Assembly (NCBI GenBank): GCA_964017185.1
Contig: OZ024875.1
Coordinates: 60,941,043-61,005,042, forward strand
DNA length: 64,000 nucleotides
Direction of reading: 5' to 3'
Origin: Rugalucina vietnamica
Lineage: Eukaryota > Mollusca > Bivalvia > Lucinida > Lucinidae
The position numbers and the translations under genes are program-made. Under the pieces are notes generated by a model. That model ran no database searches, was not told the origin of the DNA, and worked only from the letters and a program-made list of their open reading frames with translations. This document shows positions 1-15,100 of the stretch, one piece after another (positions within the stretch are counted from its first letter, which is position 1; each line of letters opens with the position of its first letter).

Positions 1-23
1 TCATAATAAATCATTTTTTCCAG

Positions 24-141
24 ACAACAGAAATGATAGATGTATATTGTTTTGGGCATCTACTGTATGAGATGACCTTTGGTAAACAACTAGACCAAGA
101 AAACTGTGATAACTTTCCTCCTCAATGTCCGGCACAACTAA
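24..141 (+). CDS. PXK: PXK exon: kinase C-lobe
   Basis: Acceptor tttttccag and donor a|gtaagt. Codes for the subdomain IX aspartate (DVYCFGHLLYEM) and the following FPPQCPAQL. It enters in phase 0 and leaves one base for the next exon. It is the first exon fully inside the window. Confidence 0.9.
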
Positions 142-3100
142 GTAAGTTTGGGGCTTATGTCTTATTTTGATAAAAAGTGATTGAATAAAGTAAGTGAAAC
201 AGTTTGAAAATATTGTCAAAGTTTAAATGCATCTCAATCAGGGAAGCAAGAATGTTAGATTGATGACAAACATTTGAGCCGCGTCATGAGAAAACCAACA
301 AATCACATATGCGAAAGCAAAGGTGCTGATCAGCCTCTTAGTTACTGCAAAGCTGATCAGCACCTTTGTTTTCGCTACATGGATAGTACATTTCTTCTAC
401 TTTCTAAATCCAAAATTTCTAGCCTTTAGCCATCTTCTATGATTGTAAATCTCGGTTTGTGTCGAACCTGTTTGGAAACCACATTGTTGGTTTTTCTCAT
501 GACATGGCTCATTTTTTCCCTTCAGCCTGTGATCCAGTAAAACCTTATTATTTTAGACCCCAGCTTCAGCCAAGCAATGTTCAATGCACATGTACATGCA
601 GAAATTAGAAACATTTAGAATGTACATGTATGGCTTAGAACATCACATTCAAGGAACCTGTATTTCCATTTCTAGGGTCAGTGTTAGAGTCAATACTCAC
701 AACAGAGGCATGTAAAAATGGCCTACCAACAGTAGAAGGATTGTTAATGCATCCGTAAGTATTTTATATATTCTGCAGCTTTAAGCTTTTAATGACAGTG
801 TTTTCTGTTTTGCTCTTTATAGAATCATTTTGAATAAAATAAAGCCAAGGCATTCATACAATCAGGGCCCAGTTGTTCAAAACTAACGACGTCGTTAGTT
901 AATGTTTTGTTAAAATTTCAAACATTAATATTACAAATACACTGTTTTTTTGTTGAAAAAATGTGAGAATCCTTTGCACTGCAAAGGATTCTCACATTTT
1001 TTCAACAGAAAATAATGTATTTGTTACTTTAGCTGATATTTGCTTAACAAATTTATGTCTTAACGATATCGTTAAGCTAACGATGCTTTGAACAACTGGG
1101 TCCAGATATATTACATGTTTACAGTATTGCTTTAGTAAATGTGAGAACTAAAGGTGCTGACCAGCCTTCCAGATTTAAATTATTCAACTCGGCTAATAGC
1201 TTTAGGAATATGAGTATAGGTGACGACCATGAAGATTGTAATGTGCCGATTGATTTGTATACAGTCCAACCTCATTATAACGCGCCTCGTTATAACACGG
1301 TTTCCAATATAACACGGCCATGACATGGCTCCCAAATTACTATTTTCCTATAATGCATATAGTAAATAACCTCATTATAACATGACTCACATATAACACG
1401 GTCTGTTTCTTTGGACCCCAAACATAGCGTTATAATGAGGTTGTACTGTAGTTAAATAAAATGTAGGTTTTCATAAGACATGATGGTGTGTTTGGTTCTT
1501 ATTACAGATTATTCTCAGATGTAGTGCTACCATCAACAGACAAGCCGGTGCTCAAAATTCCCAGTAAACTGAAAGAAGCATTAAAGCATAGTAAAGAAGA
1601 ATTTGAAAGAAGATTAAAAGAAGAACAAAAACAAGTAAGGATAGAAATAACATTCTTGCACACCTGACAAGAAAATATCGTTACTTCCAAGGTTTTGGAG
1701 AGGGTTAGAATCCTGGTCTACCCCTGGTTGTCTGACCCTGTGTTCTGATGTTCCTTTTTAACATTGGTTGTATAGGATGTTAATTACACACTTCACAATG
1801 ACGTCAAAATGTTCAATTTCAAAGTGGCAGACAACACAGTTGTAGCATTATTCTATGTACATGCTGTAAAAATCAAGCCTCGCTGCATTAAGGCGTGCTA
1901 GAAAAAGAATCTATCATGCGTGTAAGGTATGGACAGACAAAGGCCTAGGGAATTTAAGGCCTGATTTCGGCCTCATGTGTTGGTAAAAAAATGAATTTTG
2001 GAATTTTGAGGAGAGAAGTATTGAAAATAGCAGGTAAAGGTTCCTGCTTATAAATTCTAGCACAACTACCACATTCAAATTATACATGTTGCCATGGCAA
2101 TGCCCCGAAAAGCATAGAAATACCACGTTTTACACTTTTGGGTCTATTTTTCACCATTCAACATCATTTTCAACTACCGGCCCACGCGACGAACACTTTC
2201 TTATTATGAAATGATTATGAAGTATCATCCAGAGATATTGTATGCTAAGTATGATTTTGTTCGGGGTGTGGGCTGGCACTTAAAAATTAAAAAATATGTT
2301 CAAAAATGGTCAAAAATAGACCCAAAAAATGTGCTCTATCTATGGTTCTTCCGGGCATTGCCATGGCAACGCTTGTAGGATGAATGACGTGCTTGTTCTT
2401 GTTTTGAATAGAGGGGACATACATGTATGACTGTTTTAAGGAATAGTTGTCTCACCTAAATTCCAAAAATTATTTTTTCGCAAAATCTGAGGCCAAAATC
2501 AGGCGTTAAATGCCCTAATCCTTTGTCCCTCGGGTCACAGTTTGGCTTCCCTCGGGTCGCAGTTTGGCATCCTTCGGCAAGCCTCATGATGCCAAAGTTA
2601 CCCTTTGGACAGATTTATCTATCCATACCTGACACTAAATAAGGTGTGCAAGAAAGGGAAAATCAAATCTGTTTTTAGGGTTTGAGACCCTCAATGTGCG
2701 CAATTAAGTCCTAGGTAGTGTCTACCAGTCACCTCTTGTGTACTGCTCTAGAATAGATCTGTCATTCTAAAACTGCAGTCCCCTATGGTTTAGGCACATT
2801 CTCAGTGAGCATGTGCGGTGGGGGGGGGTGGTCCCTCGGGTCGCATGACTCTCATGGCAGTTTTTCTAGTTGTTCAGAAAATTAGTTCATCAGCCTTGCA
2901 GGTATCATGCAGCTAATCAAATAATTATATGCTCATATTTTCTCATGATGAAATTTAAATGAGCCTGTGCATGATCATATGATAAAACCAACAATATGGA
3001 TTCCGAACAGGTCAGACACAAACCGTCAAAGAAGAAGGCTAGAGGCTTGAAATTTCGGATTTAAGAAGAAGAGGGATCATACTATCTGTGTGGCGAAAAC

Positions 3101-6100
3101 AAAGGCGCTGATCAGCTTCGCGGTTACCGCGAAGCTGATCTGCGTCTTTGTTTTCGCATATGCAGAGTGTTGGTTTTCCCATGCGGTGGCTCAAATGTGA
3201 TTTTGCAACTTCTATTGCAGATCTACAAGAAAAAGAAGGTCTCTAAAGCCAAACAGTACCATATGTCAGAAGATGAGAAAACAAAGAGAAGAAAATCTAA
3301 AAAGGTAATATGACATGAGCCGGTCTGTGCAGCTACAGAAGATGGCTAGAAGCTTGACATTTTTGATTTAAGAAGAAGAGGAATTGTACTATCTGTGTGG
3401 TGAAAACAAAGGTGCTGATCAGTTACTGCACAGCCTTTGTTTTGGCATAGGCTAAAATCTGGGCTTCTTGTGACGTGACTCATGTTTGTGTATGCAGCAT
3501 GTATATAAAAGGAGGTTACCATTACTTACACTGAAAAGTCATTAAAATGAACAAGTTTTACCCAGCTCTTTTTGCTTGGTAAAGGCCATGCAATGGTTAT
3601 TATTTTTATAATTCCAAACATGTTTAATGGAGAATATTTTCAATGGCTTATTTCTTTGTTTTTCAATCAGCATTCTTATGTGTATTTAGTTTAGTCAAAA
3701 GCTACAACAATCACTTATAGGAATGTACAATTATTGTTGATTATTTGAGCCGTCTCGTGGGAAAACCAACATTGTGGTTTCCGAACAGGTCCAACACAAA
3801 CCGACCTGTACAAGCACAGAAAAGAGCTAGAAGCTTGAAATTTTGGATTTAAGAAGAAAAGGAAGTTTACTATCCGTGTAGCGAAAACAAAGGCGCTGAT
3901 CAGCTTCGCGGTTACCGCGAAGCTGATCTGCGCCTTTGTTTTCGCATATGTAAAATGTTGGTTTTCCCATGAGGCGGCTTATTTATTTACCCACAGAAAG
4001 CCCTGGAGAACGGGGATTTAAACAAGCGTGATTCAGGAGCCCGACAAGACGAGGCTCCCCCGGCCCCCAAAACACCAGATGTCAGCTCCACAGGTGAGTT
4101 TAGAGAGTGCTTTTTGTTGTTTTTTTTCCAAGTCTTTTTATTGCTCATTATGTCAGTTTCTATTAATCATGCAGTAGAACGAACGGGCTAGGTCATGAGA
4201 AGACGTCTATGGAAGGATTATGAACAGGTTCAACCCAATACAGGCTGATAAGCAAAAAGAGATCACCTGAGGATTGAAATGTCGGATTTAGATATAATTC
4301 AGCTGCTGCATGAGAAAACCAGCAATTTGGGGTTCTGACAAGGTCTGACACAAACTGGCCTGTACTGTCACAGAATAATGCTAGAAGCTTGAAATTTCTG
4401 ATTTAAAAAGAAGAGGGATTATACAATCGGTGTAGCGAAAACAAAGGTGCTGATCAGCTGTGCAACATTTGTTTTCACATATGCAGTTTGCTGGTTTTCA
4501 TGCGGCAGCTCAATTATCTCTGTTCTAAAACAATGTCCCTGATTAGCTGCTTGATTTCAAGGCAGTTTCTTCATGTCTTTGTTTTGGCATACAGAAAATC
4601 ATGTTTTCTCATGGCTTGGCTCAAATAGTGTGATATGAGGGTTTTGATTGGGTGCCCGCTTTGAAGTAAAGTTTGTCATGCAAGTTTGGGATTTGCTATG
4701 TGATGATCAGTTTTAGCAACAATTCACTAACATATAGCTTTCTATTGTTGTTTGCAGCCATTGACAAATAATATTGCATTTATTTTTGCTAGCTGATTGT
4801 TTTTCTCATAAAAATGCATCATAAAAATTCATATATTTACTTACTTAAGCTGAGTTTTGAGTAATGTCAAAACATGTTAAAGTGGCAACATTTGAGCCAC
4901 AACGTGAGAAAACCGGTCTTTTGCTTTTCCCACCAGGTCTGACACAAACCAGCCTATGCACCTACAGAAGATGGCTAGAAGCTTGAAATTTCTGATTTAG
5001 GAAGAAGAGGAATTGAACTATCCATGTTGCAAAAACAGAAACGCTGATCAGCTGTGCAGTTACTGCACAGCTGATCTGCATCTTTGTTTTCGCATAGGCA
5101 AAAATTTTGTTGTCTCGCGACGCGGCTCATTTGAAAATGTGTAAATGAATAGAAGGACAAAATGGTTTAGTCTGCATCATTTGAGCCTCGACGCGAGAAA
5201 ACCGGTCTTCGGGGTTTCCGACCAGGTCCGACACAAACCGGCCTGTACAAGCTCAGAAAAGAGCTAGAAGCTTGAAATTTCGGATTTAAGTAGAAGAGGA
5301 ATTGTACTATCCGAGTAGCGAAAACAAAGGCGCTGATCAGCTTCGCGGTTACCGCGAAGCTGATCTGCGCCTTTGTTTTCGCCTAGGCAAAAATCCGGTT
5401 TTCTCACGATGCGGCTCATTTCAAGAACTTTAAATGACTATATTGTTTCCATGTCATATGTGATGCTCATGATTAAGGTAAAGCTAGTGACAATTATCCT
5501 GCAAATTGACAAAGACTGTCTGTGGCAAAGCTGAAATGAGCCGCCATATGTGAAAACCAACACTCTGTATATCTGTAGATCAGCTTCGCAGATCGACACC
5601 TTTGTTTTCGCTACACAGATAGTACAAACCCTCTTCTTCTTAAAACCAAAGTTTCAAGCTTCTGCTTCTGTGCTTGTACAGCTTGGTTTGTGTCAGATTA
5701 GTTTGGAAACCACATTGTTGGGTTTTCTCATGACGCGGCTCTAATAAAGATTGATGACAATGCCAAATGAAAGTTTTTTTTTTTTGATTTTTTTTGTTTG
5801 TTTTTTAGCTCACCTGAGCCGAAGGCTCACAAGGTGAGCTTATAGGATGGCCATGATCCGGCGTCCATTCGTCGACCGTCGGCCACCATTTTCAAAGATC
5901 TTCTTCTCTGAAACCGCTTGGCCAATCAAAGCCAAATTTTATATGAAGCATCTATAGGAAGGGGGAACCAATGTGTTTATAACTAATCCAGGTCACATGA
6001 CCAAGATGGCCGCCATGCCCATATATGGTAAAAACCCTTCAAAATTCTTCTCCGGAACTACTGGACCGATTTCAACGAAACTTGGCATGAAGCATCGGGG

Positions 6101-9100
6101 ACTAGAGTACTACAATGTGTTTATAAATAATGCCCTTTGGTGACCTTGACCTATTTTACGGCAAGGCCAACATAGGTCGCCCATGCATTTGAATGGGGAA
6201 AATTGTTAAAATGTCATTTGAAAGGCAAATCTTGCAGGAAATGGGCAAATGGACTGAAGGTAGGTAATTCTGAAAAAAATTTGGACCCCAGGGGTTGGTC
6301 TGCCCCCACCCCGGGGCAATATACATGTATATTACAAAAATATTCAAAGATCTTCTTCTCTGAAACCACTTGGCCAATCAAAGCCAAATTTTATGTGAAG
6401 CATCTATGGGAAAGTGGAATCAATGTGTTTATAAATAATCTAGGTCACATGACCAAGATGGCCGGCATGCCCATATATGGTAAAAACCCTTCAAAATTGT
6501 TCTTCTCAGGAACCACTGGACCGATTTCAATGAAACTTGGCATGAAGCATTGGGATCTAGAGTACTACAATGTGATTATAAATTATGACATTTGGATGAC
6601 CTTGACCTATTTTACGGCAAGGTCAACATAGGTCGCCCATGCATTTGAATGGGGAAAATTGTTAAAATGTCATTTGAAAGGCAGATCTTGCAGGAAATGG
6701 GCAAATGGACTGAAGGTGGGTAATTCTGAAAAAAAAAAAAATTGGACCCCAGGGGTTGGTCTGCCCCCACCCTGGGGCAATATACTTGTATATTACAAAA
6801 ATATTCAAAGATCTTCTTCTCTGAAACCACTTGGCCAATCAAAACCAAATTATATATGAAGCATTTATAGGAAGGGAGAACCAATGTGTTTATAAATAAT
6901 CCAGGTGACATGACCAAGATGGCCACCATGCCCATATATGGTAAAAAACCCTTCAAAATTCTTCTTCTCTGGAACCATTGGACCAATTTCAACGAAACAT
7001 GGCATGAAGCATTGGGGACTAGAGTACTACAATGTGTTTATAAATTATGACCTTTGGATGACCTTGACCTATTTTACAGCAAGGTCAACTTAGGTTGCCC
7101 ATGCATTTGAATGGGGAAAATTGTTAAAATGTCATTTGAAAGGCAAATCTTGCAGGAAATGGGCAATGGACTGAAGGTAGGTAATTCTGAAAAAAAATTG
7201 GACCCCAGGGGTTGGTCTGCCCCCACCCCGGGGCAATATACATGTATATTACAAAAATATTCAAAGATCTTCTTCTCTGAAACCACTTGGCTAATCAAAG
7301 CCAAATTTTATATGAAGCATCTATGGGAAGGGGGAATCAATGTGTTTATAAGTAATCCAGGTCACATGACCAAGATGGCCACCATGTCCATATATGGTAA
7401 AAACCCTTCAAAATTCTTCTCCGGAAGCACTAGACCAATTTCAACGAAACTTTGCATGAAGCATTGGGGACTAGAGTACTACAATGTGTTTATAAATTAT
7501 GACCTTTGGATGACCTTGACCTATTTTATGGCAAGGTCAACATAGGTTGCCATCTATGGGAAGGGGTACAATGTGTTTATAAATAATTCAGGTCACATGA
7601 CCAAGATGGCCGCCAAGCCCATATATGGTAAAACATCTTTAAAATTCTTCTTCTCCTGAACCAATGGACCGGACCAATTTCAACAAAACTTGGCATGAAG
7701 CATTGGGGACTAAAGTACTACAATGTGTTTATAAATTATGACCCTGTGATGACCTTGACCTATTTTACGGCAAGGTCAACATAGGTCGCCAATGCATTTT
7801 GAATGGGGAAAACTTTTAAAATGTCATTGAAAGTGAAAGTCTTGCAGGAAATGGGCAGTAGGACTGAATATTAATGATTCTGAAAAAAATTGGACCCCAG
7901 GGGCTCAGTTGCCCCAGCCCCGGGGCATTATACATGTATATTACCATAATATTCAAACATCTTCTCCTCTGAAACCGCTTGGCTAATCAAAGCCAAATTT
8001 CATGTGAAGCATCTATAGAATGGGGGAATCAATGTGTGTATAAATAATCAAGGTCACATGACCAAGATGGCCGCTATGCCCATATATGGTATAAACCCTT
8101 CAAAAATCTTCTTCTCTGGAACCGGTGGACCGATTTCGAAGTAACTTGGCATGAAGCATCGATGACTCAAGTACTACAATGTATATATAAATCATGACCC
8201 TGTGATGACCTTGACCTATTTTAAGGCAAGGTCAACATGGGTTGCCTATGTATTTGAGTATTTGAATGGGTAAACTGTTAAACTGTCATTTGAAGGGAAA
8301 AACTTGTATGGACAGTATATTGATTATTCTGAAAAAAAAATGGCCCAAGGGCTTCATCTGCCCCTATACTGGGACTATTTTCTGTAACATTCGTATATAC
8401 AGCAGATCTCAGGTGAGCGTTTACAGGACCATTGGTCCTCTGGTTTTTGTTTGTTTTTTTTTTTGTTTGTTTAGTTCAGTATCACGTCTAGAATAAAAAC
8501 GTTTGCCTTTAAAATGCCTTACTGAATCCTCACATAGACTGAAAACGTTTTCAAAGAAAATGTATCTTATGAGCCCATCCTAGCTTGGGCCCAAGTGTAT
8601 ATTGGAGCATTCAGCAGATAAACTGCATCCACAAAGCATTCAGGTGATTGGAATCATATTTTATCCCTCTTATTTTAACATTTTATTTTGTTTTTAGCTC
8701 ACCTGAGCCGAAGGCTCACAGGTGAGCTTATAGGATAGGCAGGCATCCGTTGTCCGTCGTCGTCCGTCGTCCGTCCGTCGTCCGTCCACAATTTCAAAGA
8801 AGAATATTTCTGAAGCTAGTAGGCCGATCTTGATCAAATTTAATGTGAACCATAATTTGGTTGGGGGATTGATGGCATTAGGTTTTGGAGCAGATTGTTT
8901 CAAAATTGTGGTTCCCATGGCAACAGATAGGTCCCATAGACTTACAATGGGAAAAACTAAAAAAATCTTCTTCTCTGAAACCACTAGGCCCACAGCTTTG
9001 ATATTTGGTATGTAGCAATGGCTAATGGTCCTCTACATAAATTATGCCATTCATGCCCCTAGGGTCAAATTTGGCCACACCCCGGGGGGTCGATAGTCTC

Positions 9101-12100
9101 CATAGACTTACTATGGGAAAAACTAAAAAAATCTTCTTCTCTGAAACCACAGGGCCCACAGCTTTGATATTTGGTATGTGACAATGGCTAATGGTCCTCT
9201 ACATAAATTGTGCCAGCCATGCCCCTGGGGTCAAATTTGGCCACGCCCCGGGGGTGGATAGTTTCCATAGACTTACAATTGGAAAAACTAAAAACATCTT
9301 CTTCTCTGAAACCACTAGGCCCACAGCTTTGATATTTGGTATGTAGCAATGTCTAATGGTCCTCTACATAAATTGTGCCATTCATGTCCCTGGGGTCAAA
9401 TTTGGCCACGCCCCAGGGGTTGATAGTCTCCATAGACTTACTATGGGAAAAAAATTAAAAAATCTTCTCTGAAACCACTAGGCCCACAGCTTTGATATTT
9501 GGTATGTAGCAATGGCTAATGGTCCTCTACATAAATTGTGCCAATCATGCCCCTGGGGTCAAATTTGGCCACGCCCCGGGGGTCGATAGTCTCCATAGAC
9601 CTACAATAGGAAAAAACTAAAAAAATCTTCTTCTCTGAAACCACTAGGCCAACAGCTTTGATATTTGGTATGTAGCAATGGCTAATGGTCCTCTACATAA
9701 ATTGTGCCATTCATGCCCCTTGGGTCAAATTTGGCCACGCCCCAGGGGTTGATAGTCTCCATAGACTTACTATGGGAAAAAAATTAAAAAATCTTCTTCT
9801 CTGAAACCACAGGGCCCACAGCTTTGATATTTTGTATGTGGCAATGGCTAATGGTCCTCTACATAAATTGTGCCAATCATGTCCCCGGGGTCAAAATTGG
9901 CCACGCCCCGGGGGTCGATAGTCTCCATAGACCTACAATAGGAAAAACTAAAAAAATCTTTTTCTCTGAAACCACTAGGCCCACAGCTTTGTTATTTGGT
10001 ATGTAGCAATGGCTAATGGTCCTCTACATAAATTGTGCCATTCATGCCCCTGGGGTCAAATTTGGCCAGGCCCCGGAGGTTGATAGTCTCAATAGACTTG
10101 CTATGGGAAAAAAATTCAAAAATCTTCTTCTCTGAAACCACAGGGCACACAGCTTTGATATTTTGTATGTGGCAATGGCTAATGGTCCTCTACATAAATT
10201 ATGCCAGCCATGCCCCTGGGGTCAAATTTGGCCACGCCCCGGGGGTAGATAGTCTCCATAGACTTACAATGGGAAAAACTAAAAAAATCTTCTTCTCTGA
10301 AACCAAAAGGCCCAGAGCTTCTATATTTTGTATGTAGCAATGTTTGGTAGTCCCCATTATAAATTGTGCCAGTCATGCCCCTGGGTCAAATTTGGCCATG
10401 CCCCGGGGGTCAATAGTGTCCATGCATAGACTTTCATTGGTCGATTCTCAATTGATTTAAATCTCATGAGCTTACAATGTGATAATCTCTCAGGTGAGCT
10501 ACAGGACCAATGGTCCTCTAGTTAGTTTATGATCACATCATTCACTGTAGTATTGACTCTTTTTCATTATTGATATTTTTGTGATTGTTTCACCCTAGAT
10601 AAGCAGGAGACCACTAAAGCTTCATGAAACCATGGTAACTAGTAGCACTGTGGAGTATCGGTGGTGTTGTAGTCACTTCTTTCTTCTACAACTGAAGGGC
10701 AAATCATACATAATTTGAGAATTTCATTGTATTTTTTGGAGAGTTGCTAGTAAAATCAGATGTCTGATCATAGTAATTTACCCACAAAGGCTAGCAGAAC
10801 AAATTAACTTCAGACTTCCCTTTTAGCTGTCAGAGTAAAAACAAATGCACATGCAGACACATTTTTTTTGTTTGCTATAAAAGAGAATCATAAACCATTT
10901 AAATTCTTGTAAGCTGTAAATGGCTTTTACCCATATGTGACCAGTGGACTCACCCATCATCATATGGGCAGTCCATTTTCGTTTTTAAGGGAATCGGGCG
11001 TGCTTTTAAATTTTTATTTCATTTTTCGATGGATTTTCTTGAAGCAAACAGAATAATCCAGGTGGGATGCCACATTGTGTGACGTGGCATCACATCTGGG
11101 GCTATATTGTTTGCCAGTGTCCGATAAATAAGGCATAAGGCTTAAATGAGTTAATCGAAAGAGCACTATAGTCTTGCTTCCAGAAACTTGCATGTTATAT
11201 TTGTTGGATAACTTCATGTTGTCATTCATATTTAACTTTGTGCATTTTATTTTGAGTGGAACTTTTGTCTGAGATAATGCTTTATGCATTTAAAATTGAG
11301 CCATTGCATAAGAAAACCAACAAAATGCTTGGGCGAAAACAAAGGCGCAGATCAGCTTCGCGGTAACCGCGAAGCTGATCAGCGCCTTTGTTTTAGCTAC
11401 ACAGATAGTACATTGCCTCTTCTTCTTAAATACGAAATTTCAAGCTTCTAAACTGCTTCTGTGACTGTACAGCCTGGTTTGTGTCAGACCTGGTCGGAAA
11501 CCCAAATTGTTGGTTTTCTCACGCACAGGCTCAATTTAGTCATCCAATAAAAATGCATTATGTTCTAACATTGATTTGCCCTTCTTTCACTAGCACAGCA
11601 GCTGTAATTTCTTTTAGTGGTCTCGGACTAACAACTTTCTACATACAATTGTAGTTACATTACGAAAACATGCCCATATATTTTACATTAATTTTTTTCA
11701 GGTCAAAAATCGATAATTTTCAGAGGAAAAAATTTGATATTTTTCTTATTTTTGCTCAAAACATAGATCGTGGGTACACGTTAGAACCGCCTCGCCGAGG
11801 CGGTTCTAACGAGTACCCACAATCTATGTTTTGGAGCAAAAATAAGAAAAATAGGTATACCCTTGCATACCCCAGTTTTGCTATATAAAAGTGGGGTTCA
11901 AGGGGGTATACATTACATGGACATGTTTTCCTGATGTACTTTACAGATCAAAACCTGTGTGCATGAAAGATCTGGGGCCAGTGAGTTGTTCAAAACTTTG
12001 TTAGCTGAACGTCATCGTTAAGACCTTAACTCTTAAAGTAAATGCCAACTACACTGATATTTTTGTTGATAAAATGTGAGAATCTTTTGCAAAAAATAAC

Positions 12101-15100
12101 AGTGTATTTGTAATATTCATGTTTGAAATTTTATGGAATCGTTAACTAACGATGTCGTTAATTTTGAACAACTGGGCCCTGGGTTGTAGGGTATGCTGTA
12201 TTCATAGTGTTTACAGTACAGGCATAGTCTACCTTTTGCCACCACCAAAGTGTTAAGGGTAGGCCTGGTAGAAAAATTAAATGCAACAAACATTTGCCCA
12301 TTTTTTAGCTCGCCTGTACGGAAGTAGAGGAAGAGCTATTGCAGTCACCCTGGCGTCGGCGTCAGCGCTGCAAAAATGTTAAAGTTTTTTGTTAAAAGTT
12401 TTCAAGTCTATATTTCTTGAGCCTGTTGATGGACCAAGTTGATACTATGCCTGTAGTTGGATATTGGTCTGAAGTTTTATGCTGTACTATCGTGATCCAC
12501 CTGTGTGACCTTGAGGTCAAGGTCACGGACTTATGTTGAAGTTTTTAGAACTCTATAACTCTTGAATGTAGATGAATCTAGTTGATACTTTGCCTCCTAT
12601 TAGCTTTTGGTCTAAAGTTATATGCTATACCATCTTTACCCACCTGGGCGACCTTGAGGACAAGGTCACAGACTTTGAAATTTTAAGTTTTTGGTTAAGG
12701 TATTTAGAATTATAACTTGCGTATGAATGTAGTTTATACATTGAATCCTATTAGATATTGGTATGAAGTTTTATGCTTTACCATCATGACCCACCTGAGT
12801 GACCTTGAGGTCAAGGTTATGGATTTTGAAAGAAGAGTTTAATAGTTGTAGTGGCAAAGCACAAGTCAGGCGAGCTACGCTGTCGTACCACAGCTCTTAT
12901 TGACATTGTTTTAAATCATTCCTTTTTCAGATTCATGTCTTAATTTTTCTTGAGCAAAAACGTGAAAAGAAAAGAGCGTGAATCATTGTTTGGAAAGATA
13001 ACTCTGCCGCATGACATAATATGGGGCTTTAAGCTTAGCTTAATTGATATGAGCCTCATCATGAGAAAATACGGGTTGAGCTCAATCAATCAAACTACAT
13101 GTGTATGTACATGTACATTTCAGTCAACAAATCCACATATCAGCTGGATAAAAACACTTGCTGTTTCTAATACAGAAAATAATATGTAGGGCCTATTAGT
13201 ATTATTCAAGTGTTGTCTATCAAAGTACAAAGCAAGACCATTTATTTTGGAGTTGGTAAGAATACTGTTTTCAGTTTCATCAAGTCTAAAAACCGTAGTG
13301 ATATTTCTCATGATGAGGTAATGGGGTCATGTACATTGTCTATGATCTTTCTTCTTCTTTTTTTGTGTTGTTTTTAGTGGTGGTGGGACTTAGTAATAGT
13401 ATTGTGGGTGATTATTATTAGAGAGCTAAAATAACATCACTAAAATATACTTAGCATCAATGAAAAGTTACCAGTAAATCAGGTTTAATGAACACACAAC
13501 AATATTTGATTAATTCTGAAAAGACAACTGCTGATCCTTCAGCATTCACTTTATCACAAATTTCACATGAACCATAGTTCCAGGCTAGTGTAACTGTTGT
13601 AACTGTAACCAGAATCATGAATGAAACCACAATTTTTGAAAGAAATTATATTTTTTTCAAAATATCAAAATTTTAGTGGTGGTAACTTTTCATTGACGCG
13701 GAGTATATGTTGCTTTTGATGTTCAGTATTATTGGGTGTAGCACCGTATTTCTTAACCATTAATGTTAGTGTACTTCTAATAATGTATATGATTAATGGT
13801 GAATAAATAAATCTTACAGATACTACATGTATAATTTTTTTATTATATGGCAAGTGATGAAATATAGAGAAATATGTATGAAATATAACCAATATTTGAA
13901 AAAAGTTATATTTTCACATGTGAAAATATAAAAAAGTTATATTTTCACATGTGAAAATATAAGATTTGGGAATACGCAAATTACGATTCCAACGTTTCAT
14001 TTCTAATTTATGCATAACTAAATTTTATAATCTATGCTATTGTTGACGCAATGAACGTTCACACACAATAGCGACGTAATGACGTGACGTAATGACGTCA
14101 TTTAAGATTTTGACGTCATATGCTTTAGCGCGCAACGTTACAATGACTACATGCAATATAATAAAAAGAAAATTCAAGTTTGTGGAGTGAATATGACTTT
14201 TATTTCATCTCGTGAAGTGAAAAATTATATATTTCATTCGTGCCTTCGGCACTCATGAAATATAAAAATTTTTCACTTCACTCAATGAAATAAAAGTCAT
14301 ATTCACTCCAAAAACTTGAATATCCTCTATATATGAATTTTGCTCTCAGTAAACATATGAGCCGCCCCATGGGAAAACCAACAATCTGCATATGCGAAAA
14401 CAAAGACGCAGATCAGCTTCGCGGTAACCGCGAAGCTGATCAGCGCCTTTGTTTTCGCTACTCAGATAGTACAGTTCCTCCTCTACTTAACTCCAAAATT
14501 TCAAGCTTCTAGCCATCTTCTGTGCTTGTACAGGTCGGTTTGTGTCGGACCTGTTCGGAAACCACATTGTTGGTTTTCCCACGAGGTGGCTCATATATAA
14601 TTCAAGTCTATTTAGTGTCCTCCTGGACTAAATGTCTAGTTGCATCCGCCTTTTTTATACTGACAGTGATTGAACTAATTGGATGCCAGCTGTGGTTGAT
14701 GAAAACATTAATTTCGGTGGGGGTTGGGGGGGATAATACCATGCTCACATACCTGGTTTACTGTATTAGGTATGTGAGGCGTTAAGAACATGTACTGATT
14801 GCCATTTTAGGTGAGATGCACTTATGCCTCATGCATTTAAAGAGCTGCAGTCAGTTTGACAAGCTTTTTTATCAATATTTAAAGAATAAATAGAAGAATG
14901 GTCTAATAATTTGAACACCACTTTAAAATCCATTGGATCTTATTATTGAATCAAGGGATGGTATTTAATGCATGATTGGGGGTGGGTGCAAATTATTTGT
15001 GTACCTTTCCACAATTGTTTCCTTTGGATGTTCTGGGCCCTTAACTTAAGCCCATGTTCAAACTTTTAGAACATTCCAATATGCTGACTTTCTCAATCAC

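Noticed and set aside
1141-1323. 60-codon ORF MRTKGADQPSRFKLF..
   Set aside because: Partly a foldback fragment and partly the Tigger-like MITE at 1262.
4975-5160. Short ORFs with ENKGADQLR/FCFRYTDSTIPLL-like peptides, here and at many sites
   Set aside because: All fall in the foldback repeat F; the similarity is from DNA copies, in either strand, with no conserved start.
6203-7545. ORFs of 126-144 codons with LKCHLKGKSCRKWANG and LTYF.ARST
   Set aside because: They are readings of the 455-bp tandem units and occur on both strands; not a protein family.
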